Shown here: one piece after another, positions 15,030 to 23,345 of the stretch | How the letters are laid out: every line of letters begins with the position of its first letter | Numbering within the stretch: position 1 is the first letter of the stretch | NCBI GenBank assembly: GCA_964477205.1 | Contig: CAYZDE010000002.1 | Location: forward strand, 1 to 49,282 | Direction: 5' to 3' | Length of the DNA: 49,282 nucleotides | DNA from: UBA93 sp964477205 | GTDB lineage: Archaea; Micrarchaeota; Micrarchaeia; Norongarragalinales; Norongarragalinaceae | Notes under the pieces: generated by a model | Told to the model about the DNA's origin: nothing | What the model saw: only the letters and a program-made list of their open reading frames with translations | Database searches by the model: none | Program-made: the position numbers and the translations under genes

Positions 15030-15841
15030 TTCGCGCCTTTGAGGTACAAGAGCGCGTTCTGTAGCATTTCGCGGCTAGTGGAACCCGGGTCAAAAGCGTA
15101 GTATAGCGTTTTCCCGGATAGGAACCCTTGCGACTCAATGACGCCGAATGTTGCAGGCGAAGTGGGCTTACCCATGTACGTGTCGATGTAAGCGAGCACG
15201 TTCGCATTAGAGGTCGGAAGCACATTCGTTAGGGTGCCGCTGAACTGGAAGTTCGTTATGCCGTTGAACATCGGGTGGTCCGGCGCGATTATCTTAAACT
15301 TGCCGTCGGCGTACACGCGGCTCTGGCCGGTTTTCTCGTGCATTATCACGCCGCCGTAAGTAACGGGCATGACGTCGCCGAGGAGGCCTATGCCGATGTC
15401 CCAGCCAAGGGCGTTCGGGTCATCGTTAACGCGCGTGCACGCGTCTCCGACGACGACGAGCTTTCCGCCCGACTTAACGCGGTTCGTTATGGCCGCGCGT
15501 GCCGTGCGGTCGCACACCGTCGCGCCTTGTAGAATAATGATGTCAAAGTTCTCTAGCGAGCCGGGCACTACCGCTTCCTGGTTAATGGAACCCGCGTAAG
15601 TGATGCCTGCTTGGCGCATGGTCTCCGCCTTCAAGTTGTACTCGAGTTGAGGCGAAGCGCTGCCTATTACGAGAACCTTAATGTAAGGAGCCGGGAACAA
15701 AGAGCCCACGACGGGCATGGAGTGTAAGTCCACGTAACCCAGCTTTCCAGCGATGAAAACCGCTAGAACTAAAATCAAGACTAAGGGAATTAAACTTTCC
15801 CCGTAACTTTGTTGTCCTCGTTTTCGAGTGTTATTAACCAT
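15023..15841 (-). CDS. Membrane-anchored protein with GATase1-like extracellular domain
   Basis: About 272 residues: a basic N-terminus, one membrane helix (LIPLVLILVLAVFIAGKLGY) and a soluble alpha/beta domain of about 220 residues. That domain has a Rossmann-like order: IKVLVIGSASPQLEY, FDIIILQGATVCD, GGKLVVVGDACTRV. The pattern suggests a class I glutamine-amidotransferase-like or ThuA/DUF4350-like fold. A Cys follows VGDA, but a full catalytic triad is not evident. The start at 15841 has GGTGAT eight bases upstream; an ATG at 15856 would add five residues. Confidence 0.6.
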   Translation of the reverse strand: MVNNTRKRGQQSYGESLIPLVLILVLAVFIAGKLGYVDLHSMPVVGSLFPAPYIKVLVIGSASPQLEYNLKAETMRQAGITYAGSINQEAVVPGSLENFDIIILQGATVCDRTARAAITNRVKSGGKLVVVGDACTRVNDDPNALGWDIGIGLLGDVMPVTYGGVIMHEKTGQSRVYADGKFKIIAPDHPMFNGITNFQFSGTLTNVLPTSNANVLAYIDTYMGKPTSPATFGVIESQGFLSGKTLYYAFDPGSTSREMLQNALLYLKGAKG

Positions 15842-15899
15842 TTTCGGCATCACCATTAACTGTAATCTAAAGAGGGCTTTATTCGTTTAAAAACATTAC

Positions 15900-17168
15900 T
15901 TACTCACTTTTTTTCACTTTCTCGGCGGCATCCGCCACGCTCGAGAGCGACTCGCTCCCCGAACGCAAGTCTTTCAGCTTCACTTTACCGGATTCTAGTT
16001 CTTGTGGACCTACGAACGCGACGAATGGAATGCCTTGCTTGCCGGCCCAATTCGCGTTCTTCGAAGGCGAGCGAGCGGACAAGTCGACTAGCGCGTTTAC
16101 GCCGAACGACCTGAAGTCACGGGCAACGCCGAAAGCGTCACTCAAATTAATCTTAATCGGGGCCACTAGGACGCGCGCAACGGACTTTAAAGAGCCCGCT
16201 TCGAGCGCTTCGCATAAAACGTCGAGCCCGAATGAAATGCCCACGGCGGGCAACTCGCGACCGCAAAAAGAAGCGACTAATTCATCGTATCGGCCGCCCC
16301 CGGCAACGCTCGAATTAACCGGCCCTTTCCTAACGAACGCCTCGAAGACGATTCCAGTGTAATAATTCAAGCCCCTGGCCAAACTCGCGCGCAATTGAAT
16401 GAAGTCGGACGGCGTGCCCGCGGCTTCGGCTAAATCAATGAACTCGCGCAGCTCTTTCGCGCCGGGCAATCCCTTGACGCGCTCTAGGAACGCTTCGTTA
16501 CCCAAGGCGTCGAGTTCGGCGAACTCTTCCAATAATTTCCCTGCGTTTTTCAAACCCAAAGCGATTAACTCTTCCTTAACCACTTCGTCACCGAGCTTCT
16601 CCAACTTATCCAAAGAGAGTATCGCCTTCTCTTGTTTTTGCTTGGGCACTCCCGCCTTGTCCAGAAGAGCATTCAATAATACTCGATTGTTCACTGCGAG
16701 GTAAGCATCCATTTCGAGCTCGGCGAACGCGTCCGCAGCCATCGCAGCTATCTCTGCTTCCGCCTGCACGCCCTTCACGCCGAGGCAGTCAACGTCGCAC
16801 TGCGTGAACTCGCGGTACCTGCCCTTCTTAATCGGGCCGTCCCGCCAAACGCGCTCGACTTGATACCGCTTGAACGGCAAGGCAAGGTTAGAGTTCGCCG
16901 CTACAACGCGGCATAACGGCACGGTCAAGTCGTAACGCAATCCCAACTCTCGGCCCCCTTGGTCGGACAACTTGTAAGTTTCCTTTGCTATGTCCGCGCC
17001 TTCAGCGTACTTATTCAATAATACTTCAAGATTCTCTATGGCCGGCGTGCCCAGCGGATTGTAACCGTAACGCTCGAAAACGCGCTTAAACACCGCGACC
17101 ACGCGCTCGCGCCGAATCGCATCTTCAGGCAGGAAGTCACGCATTCCCTTAACGGGCGTCAAGTCCAT
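15900..17168 (-). CDS. hisS: Histidyl-tRNA synthetase
   Basis: The 422-residue class II synthetase charges tRNA-His. Seen are the N-terminal PVKGMRDFLPEDA, motif 2 around FKRYQVERVWRDGPIKKGRYREFTQCDVD, the histidine-binding loop LARGLNYYTGIVFE and motif 3 GGGRYDELVASF with AVGISFGLDVL. An anticodon-binding alpha/beta domain (about residues 325-420) completes it. Length and motifs are normal. The gene for tRNA-His lies 323 bases upstream on the same strand, so enzyme and substrate may be co-regulated. Confidence 0.97.
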   Translation of the reverse strand: MDLTPVKGMRDFLPEDAIRRERVVAVFKRVFERYGYNPLGTPAIENLEVLLNKYAEGADIAKETYKLSDQGGRELGLRYDLTVPLCRVVAANSNLALPFKRYQVERVWRDGPIKKGRYREFTQCDVDCLGVKGVQAEAEIAAMAADAFAELEMDAYLAVNNRVLLNALLDKAGVPKQKQEKAILSLDKLEKLGDEVVKEELIALGLKNAGKLLEEFAELDALGNEAFLERVKGLPGAKELREFIDLAEAAGTPSDFIQLRASLARGLNYYTGIVFEAFVRKGPVNSSVAGGGRYDELVASFCGRELPAVGISFGLDVLCEALEAGSLKSVARVLVAPIKINLSDAFGVARDFRSFGVNALVDLSARSPSKNANWAGKQGIPFVAFVGPQELESGKVKLKDLRSGSESLSSVADAAEKVKKSE

Positions 17169-17491
17169 AATGAATTACCTCCAAGACAACACTGCACGCT
17201 AGTTAAAAAAGAAGTGATAACGAAAACGAGTTTTCTTTGGTCAATACTTTCTTTTTTAAAAGAAAGTTTGAGGGCGAAGGCCGAGGATATAAGCCGTAGG
17301 GGGGAAGTTTCCCCCCGGCGCTTATTCGAGCGGTTCGCAAGGAACCGCGAAAGCTGCGAACCGCAACTTTTGCGAACCTGTGCGGTTCGCTCAATCCACC
17401 GACCCCCCTCTAAGTATCCTATGAAAAAGTCAAGAAAACTAGTCGGTTTCTTTTTCATCAAAGTTTTTCTTTTTGAAAGAAAAAGTTTGAG
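17169..17491. repeat. Hairpin-rich spacer with duplicated tRNA-His 3' end
   Basis: This stretch holds no ORF. A 21-base sequence including the tRNA-His 3' end and its flank occurs at 17482-17502 and again at 17263-17283. Each copy is next to its own hairpin (17246-17267, ten pairs; 17464-17484, nine pairs). Between the copies lie GGGGGG/CCCCCC (17299-17316), an inverted repeat GCGGTTCGCA/TGCGAACCGC (17330-17364) and a hairpin GCGAACC/GGTTCGC (17372-17390). It may be a scar of integration at the tRNA, or encode a structured RNA. Confidence 0.7.
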
Positions 17492-17566
17492 GGCGAAGGC
17501 CGGGATTTGAACCCGGGTCAAAGGAACCACAATCCCCCATGCTAACCAAGCTGCACTACCTTCGCC
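17492..17566 (-). tRNA. tRNA-His (anticodon GTG), G-1 encoded
   Basis: On the minus strand the acceptor GCGAAGG pairs with CCTTCGC. A genomic G precedes position 1 and faces C73, the identity pair of histidine tRNAs. The anticodon arm is GGGGA-TTGTGGT-TCCTT and the T arm CCGGG-TTCAAAT-CCCGG. CCA is not encoded. A hairpin with T-rich flanks follows the 3' end. Confidence 0.93.
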
Positions 17567-17694
17567 ATTAAATGATGCAATGAAGGCGATACCCCAGAAT
17601 AGTGCTTAGTCGAGCGTCATTGATGAAGGTAACCGCCTTTCACTTTCAACCACTCTATTAAAAGCGCGTTATGAAGTATTTAACCGTTACCAAA

Positions 17695-18327
17695 ATGGAG
17701 AAATTATACTGGCTGGATGCCTACCAAAAGGAATGCGACGCGCAAGTGACTCAAGTTGACGCGAACAAGGTTTACCTCGACCGCACAGTGGCGTTCGCGT
17801 TCAGCGGCGGGCAGGAAAGCGACACCGCGTTCGTCAACGAAGTGGAACTCGCGGAATTAATCGCCGAAGGCAACGAAACCTCCCACGCTTTTTCCGATGC
17901 ACCTTCCCTTAAGGAAGGGGACGAGGTTAAAGTGCGGATTGACTGGGAGAAGCGGGATTGTATCATGCGCTTGCACTCGGCGGCGCACATCTTGCATTAT
18001 TTTGTTTTAGAGGCAATCGGCGACCAAAAGCCGATCGGCTCGAATGTAACACGGGATAAGGCGCGCGTTGATTACGCTTACTCCGAGAGCGTCGGGCCGT
18101 TATTGCCTACAATCGAGGAGAAAGTGAACGCGTTCAACGCGGCCGGCCACGAAATCAAGACGTTTGATGACCCTGAAAAACCCGGTCGCCGCCTTTGGGC
18201 GTGCGACCAATGGCTAATGCCTTGTGGGGGGACGCACGTGAAGAACACTAGCGAGATTGGGGCTTTGCGCTTGAAGCGCAAGAACACGGGCGCCGGGAAA
18301 GAGCGCGTGGAAGTCAGTTTGCAGTGA
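17695..18327 (+). CDS. alaX: Alanyl-tRNA editing protein AlaX
   Basis: About 210 residues homologous to the editing domain of AlaRS, which hydrolyses Ser- or Gly-tRNA-Ala in trans. The zinc ligands are visible in RLHSAAHIL (HxxxH) and in MPCGGTHV (Cys and His). The N-terminal part has TVAFAFSGGQESDTA, the place of the usual FYPxGGGQ motif. I prefer the ATG at 17695 (MEKLYW), which matches relatives. The ATG at 17671 lies too close to the A/T box CTATTAAAAG (17655-17664) to be in the transcript. The 3' end overlaps the convergent lipoprotein gene by 14 bases. Confidence 0.92.
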   Translation: MEKLYWLDAYQKECDAQVTQVDANKVYLDRTVAFAFSGGQESDTAFVNEVELAELIAEGNETSHAFSDAPSLKEGDEVKVRIDWEKRDCIMRLHSAAHILHYFVLEAIGDQKPIGSNVTRDKARVDYAYSESVGPLLPTIEEKVNAFNAAGHEIKTFDDPEKPGRRLWACDQWLMPCGGTHVKNTSEIGALRLKRKNTGAGKERVEVSLQ

Positions 18328-19243
18328 CTTCAAAGCAGCGGTCTTGATTTGACTCAACCCACTTGGTCGCCTCGGTGAACCTTAGCGACTCGGTGTTCAA
18401 GTCCAAAGGCGCCTCGCTCACGGCCCAAGAGACCGACCCGAATTCCGGAGAATTCACGACTATCCAATACAGGCCCGCTTCCAACTCCGTGTTCACTTCC
18501 AAATCGAACCAATTATAATTGAATTCGTGGAGGCTTGGAACGCCCAGGTAAGCGACTAGCTCGCCGGGTTTACCACCCTCGTCGCGCGCTACGGCCACGA
18601 GGACCTCCGCTTCGGCGCCAATGGATCCCTTGAGTTGCACGCTCGCGCGCTTGACTGTCACCGGGTTGTCGAGGGTGAAGCGCTGGGCGAGTATCTCGCC
18701 GCCAGTCAACTCGCCGTCTGACGGGCTCGATGCCTTGTTTTCAATCGGGTAAACTTGCATGGTGAACGATTGCTTGGCTTCACTGGCCTTCGTACCGTCA
18801 GCGTAGAGTACGCGCGCGATTACTTCCATGTCGTGCTCGCCGTCGTACTCGGCTACCCAATCAAGGGATAATTCTTCTTCGCTAGCATCGAACTCGAGTT
18901 TCGTGGAAGCGTACTCGACGCCGTCATCCATTAGTACTACTTCGCCTTCGGTGAACTCGGGTGCCTTGAATAATACGGTGAATTCGACGGTTCCGCTTTG
19001 GGAGAGAACCGAGTACTCGGGGAGTAACCCTAACTTGATTGAGGGAGTGTACTCTGGCGCGTCCGGCTTCGCGATTGACGGGACCGTAGTCGGCTCTTCG
19101 GTTGCCTGGATCGTCGCTTGCTCTGTTGCAGATGCAATCGGGCCTAGCGACGGGCTCGCTTCTGCAATAGCCGCTGGCTCTCCCGGGGAAACGCAACCGA
19201 ACAATAGCAACGAGGCTAATAGTAATACTAGTACTTGCTTCAA
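18314..19243 (-). CDS. Lipoprotein with Ig-like and choice-of-anchor-like domains (paralog 1)
   Basis: The 309-residue protein starts with a signal and lipobox (LLLFGC, Cys17). A Thr/Pro/Ser-rich spacer follows, then an Ig-like domain with SQSGTVEFTVLFKAPEF, and a C-terminal jelly-roll-like domain that begins LAQRFTLDNPVTVKRASVQL. The latter resembles surface modules of the choice-of-anchor R type. It should be tethered to the outer membrane face by lipid. It shares its domain order with the next gene upstream, to which it is a tandem paralog; binding partners are unknown. Confidence 0.75.
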   Translation of the reverse strand: MKQVLVLLLASLLLFGCVSPGEPAAIAEASPSLGPIASATEQATIQATEEPTTVPSIAKPDAPEYTPSIKLGLLPEYSVLSQSGTVEFTVLFKAPEFTEGEVVLMDDGVEYASTKLEFDASEEELSLDWVAEYDGEHDMEVIARVLYADGTKASEAKQSFTMQVYPIENKASSPSDGELTGGEILAQRFTLDNPVTVKRASVQLKGSIGAEAEVLVAVARDEGGKPGELVAYLGVPSLHEFNYNWFDLEVNTELEAGLYWIVVNSPEFGSVSWAVSEAPLDLNTESLRFTEATKWVESNQDRCFEVTAN

Positions 19244-19289
19244 GTCAAACCACCTGCAATTCAGATATGCTTCAAGGTTTAAAATGGTT

Positions 19290-20189
19290 TTACTCGTTGG
19301 TAACCCGATAGAATTTATCCCGCGAGTCGCTTAGCCACTCCCCACCGTAACGGTAAACCGAGTCACTTGACTCATCCTCTCCGTACAAGTCACAGTGCCA
19401 CTCGAACTCACCCATCGTCGTCAAGAGAATCCAGTACTTACCGGGTTCCAGCGACGCGTTCAATCCAACCGAATACCACGCGGGGAGCTCGGGCACGCCC
19501 GCGACGTCGTAATTATTATAGTAAAGCGGCTGGCCCGGGACGCCGTCGTCGTCAACGCACAACTCGAATTGGATTGCCGCGTCCGCCTTTTTCATCCCGT
19601 AAAAGGAAACGCGCGTTATTTCCAAAGCGCGTTCGATTGTGAACGATTGCGCGGCCTTGCTTGAAGAGTTCACGGAGCGGTTCTCGAACTCGTTACGGTA
19701 GTAGGAAATGGGCGTGACTTGCACGAGGAAAGAGCGCTCGATTGAATCGTACTCCGAGCCGTTCGCGTAGTAAACCTTTGCTTCAGAAGAGTAAACCGAG
19801 TCGCCGACGCGAAGCGCGGGAATTGAATAGGATAAGTGAAGTGGCTCTCCCTTAACGGCCGAGTGCTCACCCACTGGGTCTTCGCCGGCGTAAACCTTGA
19901 TTTCAGCGTAAGATAAGTTCCCTTCACCTTCCGGCAACTCGAAGTCCACGGTGAAGTCTACTTCGTCTCCCAAGCGCGCGGTTGACTCGCCGGAAAGCAA
20001 CTCGAATAGGATAACGGGCTCGAAAGCAATTGGCGAGGGAGTAGGAATAGTGAAGTTCACTTCGGGAACTTCCACGCTCACGTTCAACGAGGCATTCGTG
20101 CAGTTGCCGCCAACGCATAACTCGGTCTGCGTAACGCAGCCCATCAAGAACAAAGCCGCAACGGCGGCGAACAATAATTTGAAACGCAT
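19290..20189 (-). CDS. Lipoprotein with Ig-like and choice-of-anchor-like domains (paralog 2)
   Basis: The 299-residue protein has a lipobox LFLMGC (Cys18) and then CVGGNC with N-glycosylation sites. An Ig-like domain around ARLGDEVDFTVDFELPEG follows, and a C-terminal domain beginning AAQSFTIERALEITRVSFYGM. It ends SDSRDKFYRVTNE, parallel to the ESNQDRCFEVTAN end of its paralog. Both genes are on the minus strand with 46 bases between them and probably arose by duplication. Their role at the cell surface is unknown. Confidence 0.75.
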   Translation of the reverse strand: MRFKLLFAAVAALFLMGCVTQTELCVGGNCTNASLNVSVEVPEVNFTIPTPSPIAFEPVILFELLSGESTARLGDEVDFTVDFELPEGEGNLSYAEIKVYAGEDPVGEHSAVKGEPLHLSYSIPALRVGDSVYSSEAKVYYANGSEYDSIERSFLVQVTPISYYRNEFENRSVNSSSKAAQSFTIERALEITRVSFYGMKKADAAIQFELCVDDDGVPGQPLYYNNYDVAGVPELPAWYSVGLNASLEPGKYWILLTTMGEFEWHCDLYGEDESSDSVYRYGGEWLSDSRDKFYRVTNE

Positions 20190-20236
20190 TCAAACCCTCC
20201 AATAGGAACAAGAGGAAAACAAGTTAAAAAAGACGC

Positions 20237-20596
20237 TTAACGGCGCTTCTTAACGATTTTAACCTTCGCGGGCGTCAAGAGAATCTTATTCTCGTCAATG
20301 CGCGCGATGTCACCGTTGATTTCAGCGGCGTGCTTGCGCATTGAGGCAATTGCGCTCTTGAGCTTCTGCGGGTTGCGCGCTATGGGCGTGATGTTCAAGA
20401 GGACGAGGTTATGGTTGTTCAACTCTTCCTCGACGATTTTCACGTCCGCTTCGGTTTGCAATGAAATGGGCTTCACGTAGAAATCCGCTGCTTCATGCAT
20501 CACATCAATCTCTTCGGCTTCAGCAGCACTCATGAATTCGTCAATGTTCATTTCGCGCGACATTCCGAGAGCCCTACTCAAAGCCTTGAAAACCAT
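20237..20596 (-). CDS. sepF: SepF-like cell-division protein
   Basis: The 119-residue protein has a short amphipathic N-terminus (MVFKALSRALGMSR) suited to membrane attachment, an acidic linker and the SepF (DUF552) core. In the core, FYVKPISLQTEADVKIVEEEL and ILLTPAKVKIVKK match the family order. In archaea SepF anchors FtsZ to the membrane at mid-cell. No ftsZ lies in the window. It is alone on the minus strand between the lipoprotein pair and the MBL-fold gene. Confidence 0.88.
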   Translation of the reverse strand: MVFKALSRALGMSREMNIDEFMSAAEAEEIDVMHEAADFYVKPISLQTEADVKIVEEELNNHNLVLLNITPIARNPQKLKSAIASMRKHAAEINGDIARIDENKILLTPAKVKIVKKRR

Positions 20597-20649
20597 ACCA
20601 ATTCACCATTCCTTATCAATTATTACAAGAGAATAATCTCTGTTTCTAA

Positions 20650-21567
20650 TTACCCAACACGCGTTTTTAAATGCTTTCCCGCGTTTACAAGCAGCTCCCC
20701 GCGCTCGTTGAAAACGCGTTCGGCCCCACTCTGCTCTATAAACTCTAATAATTCACTCTTGTCCGCGTGGTCACTCAAAGGGAATTGGGCGTCCGTTTGG
20801 AACGAGCGCGTTAGCGCCCAGCCCGTGGCCGCGGCGGTGCGCACCTCGCGATTATAAAAGCGCTTGAGCTTGAAAGCAAGAACCCGGTTAACGCAGTTCA
20901 ATGGCACGATTGCCGTGAACGCGCCATTCCGCAATGCCTCGGGCTCCGCCTCCGAGTCAATGAAATCCAGCTTAACTCCGTGGTCACGGTAAACCCTGGT
21001 TATGCGCGCGGATTCCCCGGAGAGCACGGGAATTATTCCGGCGTACTCATTCAAGCAGGCAACCAGCTCTTGCGTTTTCCCGAGGGCGTAACCGCCGATT
21101 ATGCTCGTGTGGCCGCGGCGCTCGTTGAATTTAGCCCAACGCGATATGGATTCAAGGACTTGCTCTCGGTCAGGGAGCTCAGTGTCACCAAAAGTCGAGT
21201 CAACTACTAAATCATCGCATTCGGGTATTTCCGCGCCCTTAACTGTTAGTGAATCAGACAGCTTGAAGTCGGGAGAGTAAGCGAACTTGCGGTCGCCCAC
21301 CTGAGCGACGAGCTGGCGCGCGCCTAAAACGTGGCCCGCGCGTAATAACTTGAACCCGTTACGCCACCGCTCCCCCGCGAGGTTGAACCCGCGAGCTTTA
21401 AGCAAGTCCATGGTCGCGTCGGAAGCCATTACCCTGCGGCTCTTTTTCGAGGAGAAAGCGTGGTCCGCGTGGGCGTGGGAAATGAATACGTTCTCGTGGC
21501 GCGCGTCCAAGCCTAACTCGTCGTGCCCGTCGTTAAGGTAAACGCCCCGCCGATTGAAATGGAACAC
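20650..21567 (-). CDS. MBL-fold (beta-CASP-like) exonuclease/hydrolase
   Basis: The 305-residue metallo-beta-lactamase-fold protein has the metal motif FISHAHADH near the N-terminus. Further metal-site segments are RAGHVLGARQLVAQ, VVDSTFGDTELPDR and the late FPLSDHADKSELLEFIE. The pattern follows the mRNA 3'-end-processing exonuclease-like group (COG1236), in which enzymes act on RNA or DNA ends. The protein is shorter than full beta-CASP KH proteins and lacks KH domains. It sits 24 bases downstream of the methyltransferase gene on the same strand, so the two probably share a transcript. Confidence 0.82.
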   Translation of the reverse strand: MFHFNRRGVYLNDGHDELGLDARHENVFISHAHADHAFSSKKSRRVMASDATMDLLKARGFNLAGERWRNGFKLLRAGHVLGARQLVAQVGDRKFAYSPDFKLSDSLTVKGAEIPECDDLVVDSTFGDTELPDREQVLESISRWAKFNERRGHTSIIGGYALGKTQELVACLNEYAGIIPVLSGESARITRVYRDHGVKLDFIDSEAEPEALRNGAFTAIVPLNCVNRVLAFKLKRFYNREVRTAAATGWALTRSFQTDAQFPLSDHADKSELLEFIEQSGAERVFNERGELLVNAGKHLKTRVG

Positions 21568-21591
21568 GAATAGAGAACACGCGACGATTAT

Positions 21592-22164
21592 TTATGGCTT
21601 GCGAAGGAAAGCCAGGAAAGCCGTATGCGTTAAACCCGTGTTCACCGGGCGCGAGCCGCGCTCGCGCACGAGCCATTCGCGCTCGTTATTCTCCAAACAC
21701 AATTCCAGCTCGAAGCCCGCGTTCACCGCGCATTCAACAAAACCGCGGAGCTGCTCAACGTGCGGCAAGTAACCGACGAGGAGCCCACCTGGCTTCAAAT
21801 GCTCGAACGCTTCGGCAATCAACAAATTCGAGTCCCCACAATCCAAGAAAACTAAATCCGCTTTCGAGCGCTGCCCTTGAAAAGCTTCCTTGCGAACGAT
21901 TTTCACGACTTTCTCAAGCCCCGCCTTCTCCACGTTTTTTTGCGCTAAATCGGCAAAATCCTCGCGGCGTTCGAAAGAGTAAACCTTCCCCTTCGGGCGC
22001 ACGGCATTACCCCAAATGATTGCTGCAAACCCGCTCCCTGCTCCCGCTTCGAGGACTACGTCCCCGCTCGATAGTCCGGAGTAAGCGAGCACCGCGCCGG
22101 CGTCCTTGCCGAGCACGACTTGCGGCCCGCGCTTGAGCTTCTTGAAGAATCGCCTTGGAAACAT
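21592..22164 (-). CDS. trmI: tRNA (adenine-N1)-methyltransferase, TrmI-like
   Basis: The 190-residue Rossmann methyltransferase has the SAM motif I VVLEAGAGSGFAAIIWG, motif II VYSFERREDFADLAQKN and motif IV DLVFLDCGD. The C-terminal NTGLTHTAFLAFLRKP is typical of the m1A57/58 TrmI group. It is shorter than usual (about 250) because the N-terminal domain is reduced. I start at the ATG at 22164 (MFPRRFF); the longer reading to 22362 would cross the divergent promoter and overlap the next plus-strand gene. Confidence 0.82.
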   Translation of the reverse strand: MFPRRFFKKLKRGPQVVLGKDAGAVLAYSGLSSGDVVLEAGAGSGFAAIIWGNAVRPKGKVYSFERREDFADLAQKNVEKAGLEKVVKIVRKEAFQGQRSKADLVFLDCGDSNLLIAEAFEHLKPGGLLVGYLPHVEQLRGFVECAVNAGFELELCLENNEREWLVRERGSRPVNTGLTHTAFLAFLRKP

Positions 22165-22240
22165 GAATCGGTAAGCGCACTCCTCCCTTATATTATATAA
22201 GCAAGGGAAAGCGTGATTATTCGCGAGGCGAGAGAAAAAA

Positions 22241-22837
22241 ATGGAACGCGTTAGGAGGCTACACAAATTCTTCAAGTCGCTGGACTTTGTTGGGGAAAAT
22301 GAAAGGGGCGGAAGGTTAACCCCGACGCGGTTCACCACTGAATTCGCTGAGAACGAGGGCAATGGCTTGGACGCGCAAGTAACCTTGAAAATAGACCACC
22401 ATCACATCGGAGCCGTAGCACTGGACAGGGAATTATTCCCGGAGAACTATGACCCCTCTCGCGAGACCACGCCGAGAACGGACGCGGACAATAAAAGGAA
22501 GCTCGCTGAGAAGATTCGTGAGTTGGGAGTCCACGACGCGGAAATCAGCTCGATTAACATGCAAAAGATGACGGACCACCGCTACGCTTACGGGAAAGTA
22601 TTCACCATTAAAGGCATAACCGGCTCGAACGAAGCGGAACAAAAAGCCGTCGCCGAACTCGTGGAAAAACTCGCTAATTACCAGGCACTCGAGAAAAAAT
22701 TATTGCCGTCCCAAAACGCCGAGCAATCCCATGAGGACGCGGAACTCGAAAAAGAAAAGTTCAACCTCGAAAGCCGCATTCGAATACTGAAAGGCAAGCT
22801 GGCCAAGGCAATAGGCGAACGACAAGATGGAAGTTAA
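22241..22837 (+). CDS. Unknown protein with C-terminal coiled coil (198 aa)
   Basis: I do not recognise this protein. Residues 1-130 are mixed alpha/beta with a His-rich segment IDHHHIGAVAL and a beta-rich YAYGKVFTIKGITG. About residues 135-190 form a Glu/Lys/Leu-rich helix likely to be a coiled coil. There is no signal peptide, membrane helix or nucleotide motif. The start ATG follows GCGAGGCGAGAG, a weak ribosome site. It overlaps the next gene by 11 bases, so the two probably act together. Confidence 0.6.
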   Translation: MERVRRLHKFFKSLDFVGENERGGRLTPTRFTTEFAENEGNGLDAQVTLKIDHHHIGAVALDRELFPENYDPSRETTPRTDADNKRKLAEKIRELGVHDAEISSINMQKMTDHRYAYGKVFTIKGITGSNEAEQKAVAELVEKLANYQALEKKLLPSQNAEQSHEDAELEKEKFNLESRIRILKGKLAKAIGERQDGS

Positions 22838-23153
22838 TCAAATAAGGCAAAGGCACGAAGTGCTCAATGGCAAGCTCGAAATGCTCGGGTTAAATCCGAC
22901 GAATGAATTGTCAATCAAACGCGGTGAAAAAGGTAACTTCGAAGCAACCCAACGATTCAAAGGCGCTGAAGATGCCATACGCCGCTTAGGGCTAACCAAA
23001 GAAAACTTCGAAAAGGCATTATCAAGAGAAATGCAGTTGCGTACGAAACCGGGCGGAGAGCGCGACAGTGACTCGCGTCTGCAATATACATTCAAGAGGA
23101 CCGGCGACTCGCTCGAATTAATCGCAAGGCACTCCATTGGCTTCAAACGCTAG
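22827..23153 (+). CDS. Unknown small protein (108 aa)
   Basis: A charged, largely helical protein without recognised domains. It contains a repeated helix-turn rhythm (DAIRRLGLTKENFEKALSRE) and ends in a beta-like tail (LQYTFKRTGDSLELIARHS). Its start lies inside the end of the preceding unknown gene, which suggests coupled translation. It ends 57 bases before tRNA-Thr on the opposite strand. Base use matches the neighbourhood. Confidence 0.55.
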   Translation: MEVNQIRQRHEVLNGKLEMLGLNPTNELSIKRGEKGNFEATQRFKGAEDAIRRLGLTKENFEKALSREMQLRTKPGGERDSDSRLQYTFKRTGDSLELIARHSIGFKR

Positions 23154-23210
23154 TGCGGCCCGCCGCCTTGCTTCAAGCTCTCTCGCGCATGAATCCTTCA
23201 TCATCCATAA

Positions 23211-23282
23211 AGCCTCCGGAGGGCATTGAACCCTCGACCTCCTGCTTACAAGGCAGGCGCTCTACCACTGAGCTACGGAGGC
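23211..23282 (-). tRNA. tRNA-Thr (anticodon TGT)
   Basis: On the minus strand the acceptor GCCTCCG pairs with CGGAGGC. The anticodon arm is CCTGC-CTTGTAA-GCAGG, reading ACA codons. The T arm is GAGGG-TTCAATG-CCCTC and the discriminator is U, as in other archaeal threonine tRNAs. CCA is not encoded. An A/T box (GCTTTTTATTGG on this strand) lies about 31 bases upstream. Confidence 0.95.
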
Positions 23283-23307
23283 ACGCGTAAAGAGTTGATT
23301 GAAAACC

Positions 23308-23318
23308 AATAAAAAGCA
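23308..23318. promoter_or_regulatory. Bidirectional A/T box, tRNA-Thr and secreted protein
   Basis: CAATAAAAAGC is about 31 bases from the tRNA-Thr 5' end on one side and about 30 from the ATG at 23346 on the other. A leaderless mRNA for the plus gene would follow. This is inferred from spacing alone. Confidence 0.4.
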
Positions 23319-23345
23319 TGGGCATTCGACTATAATTCGATTGAA

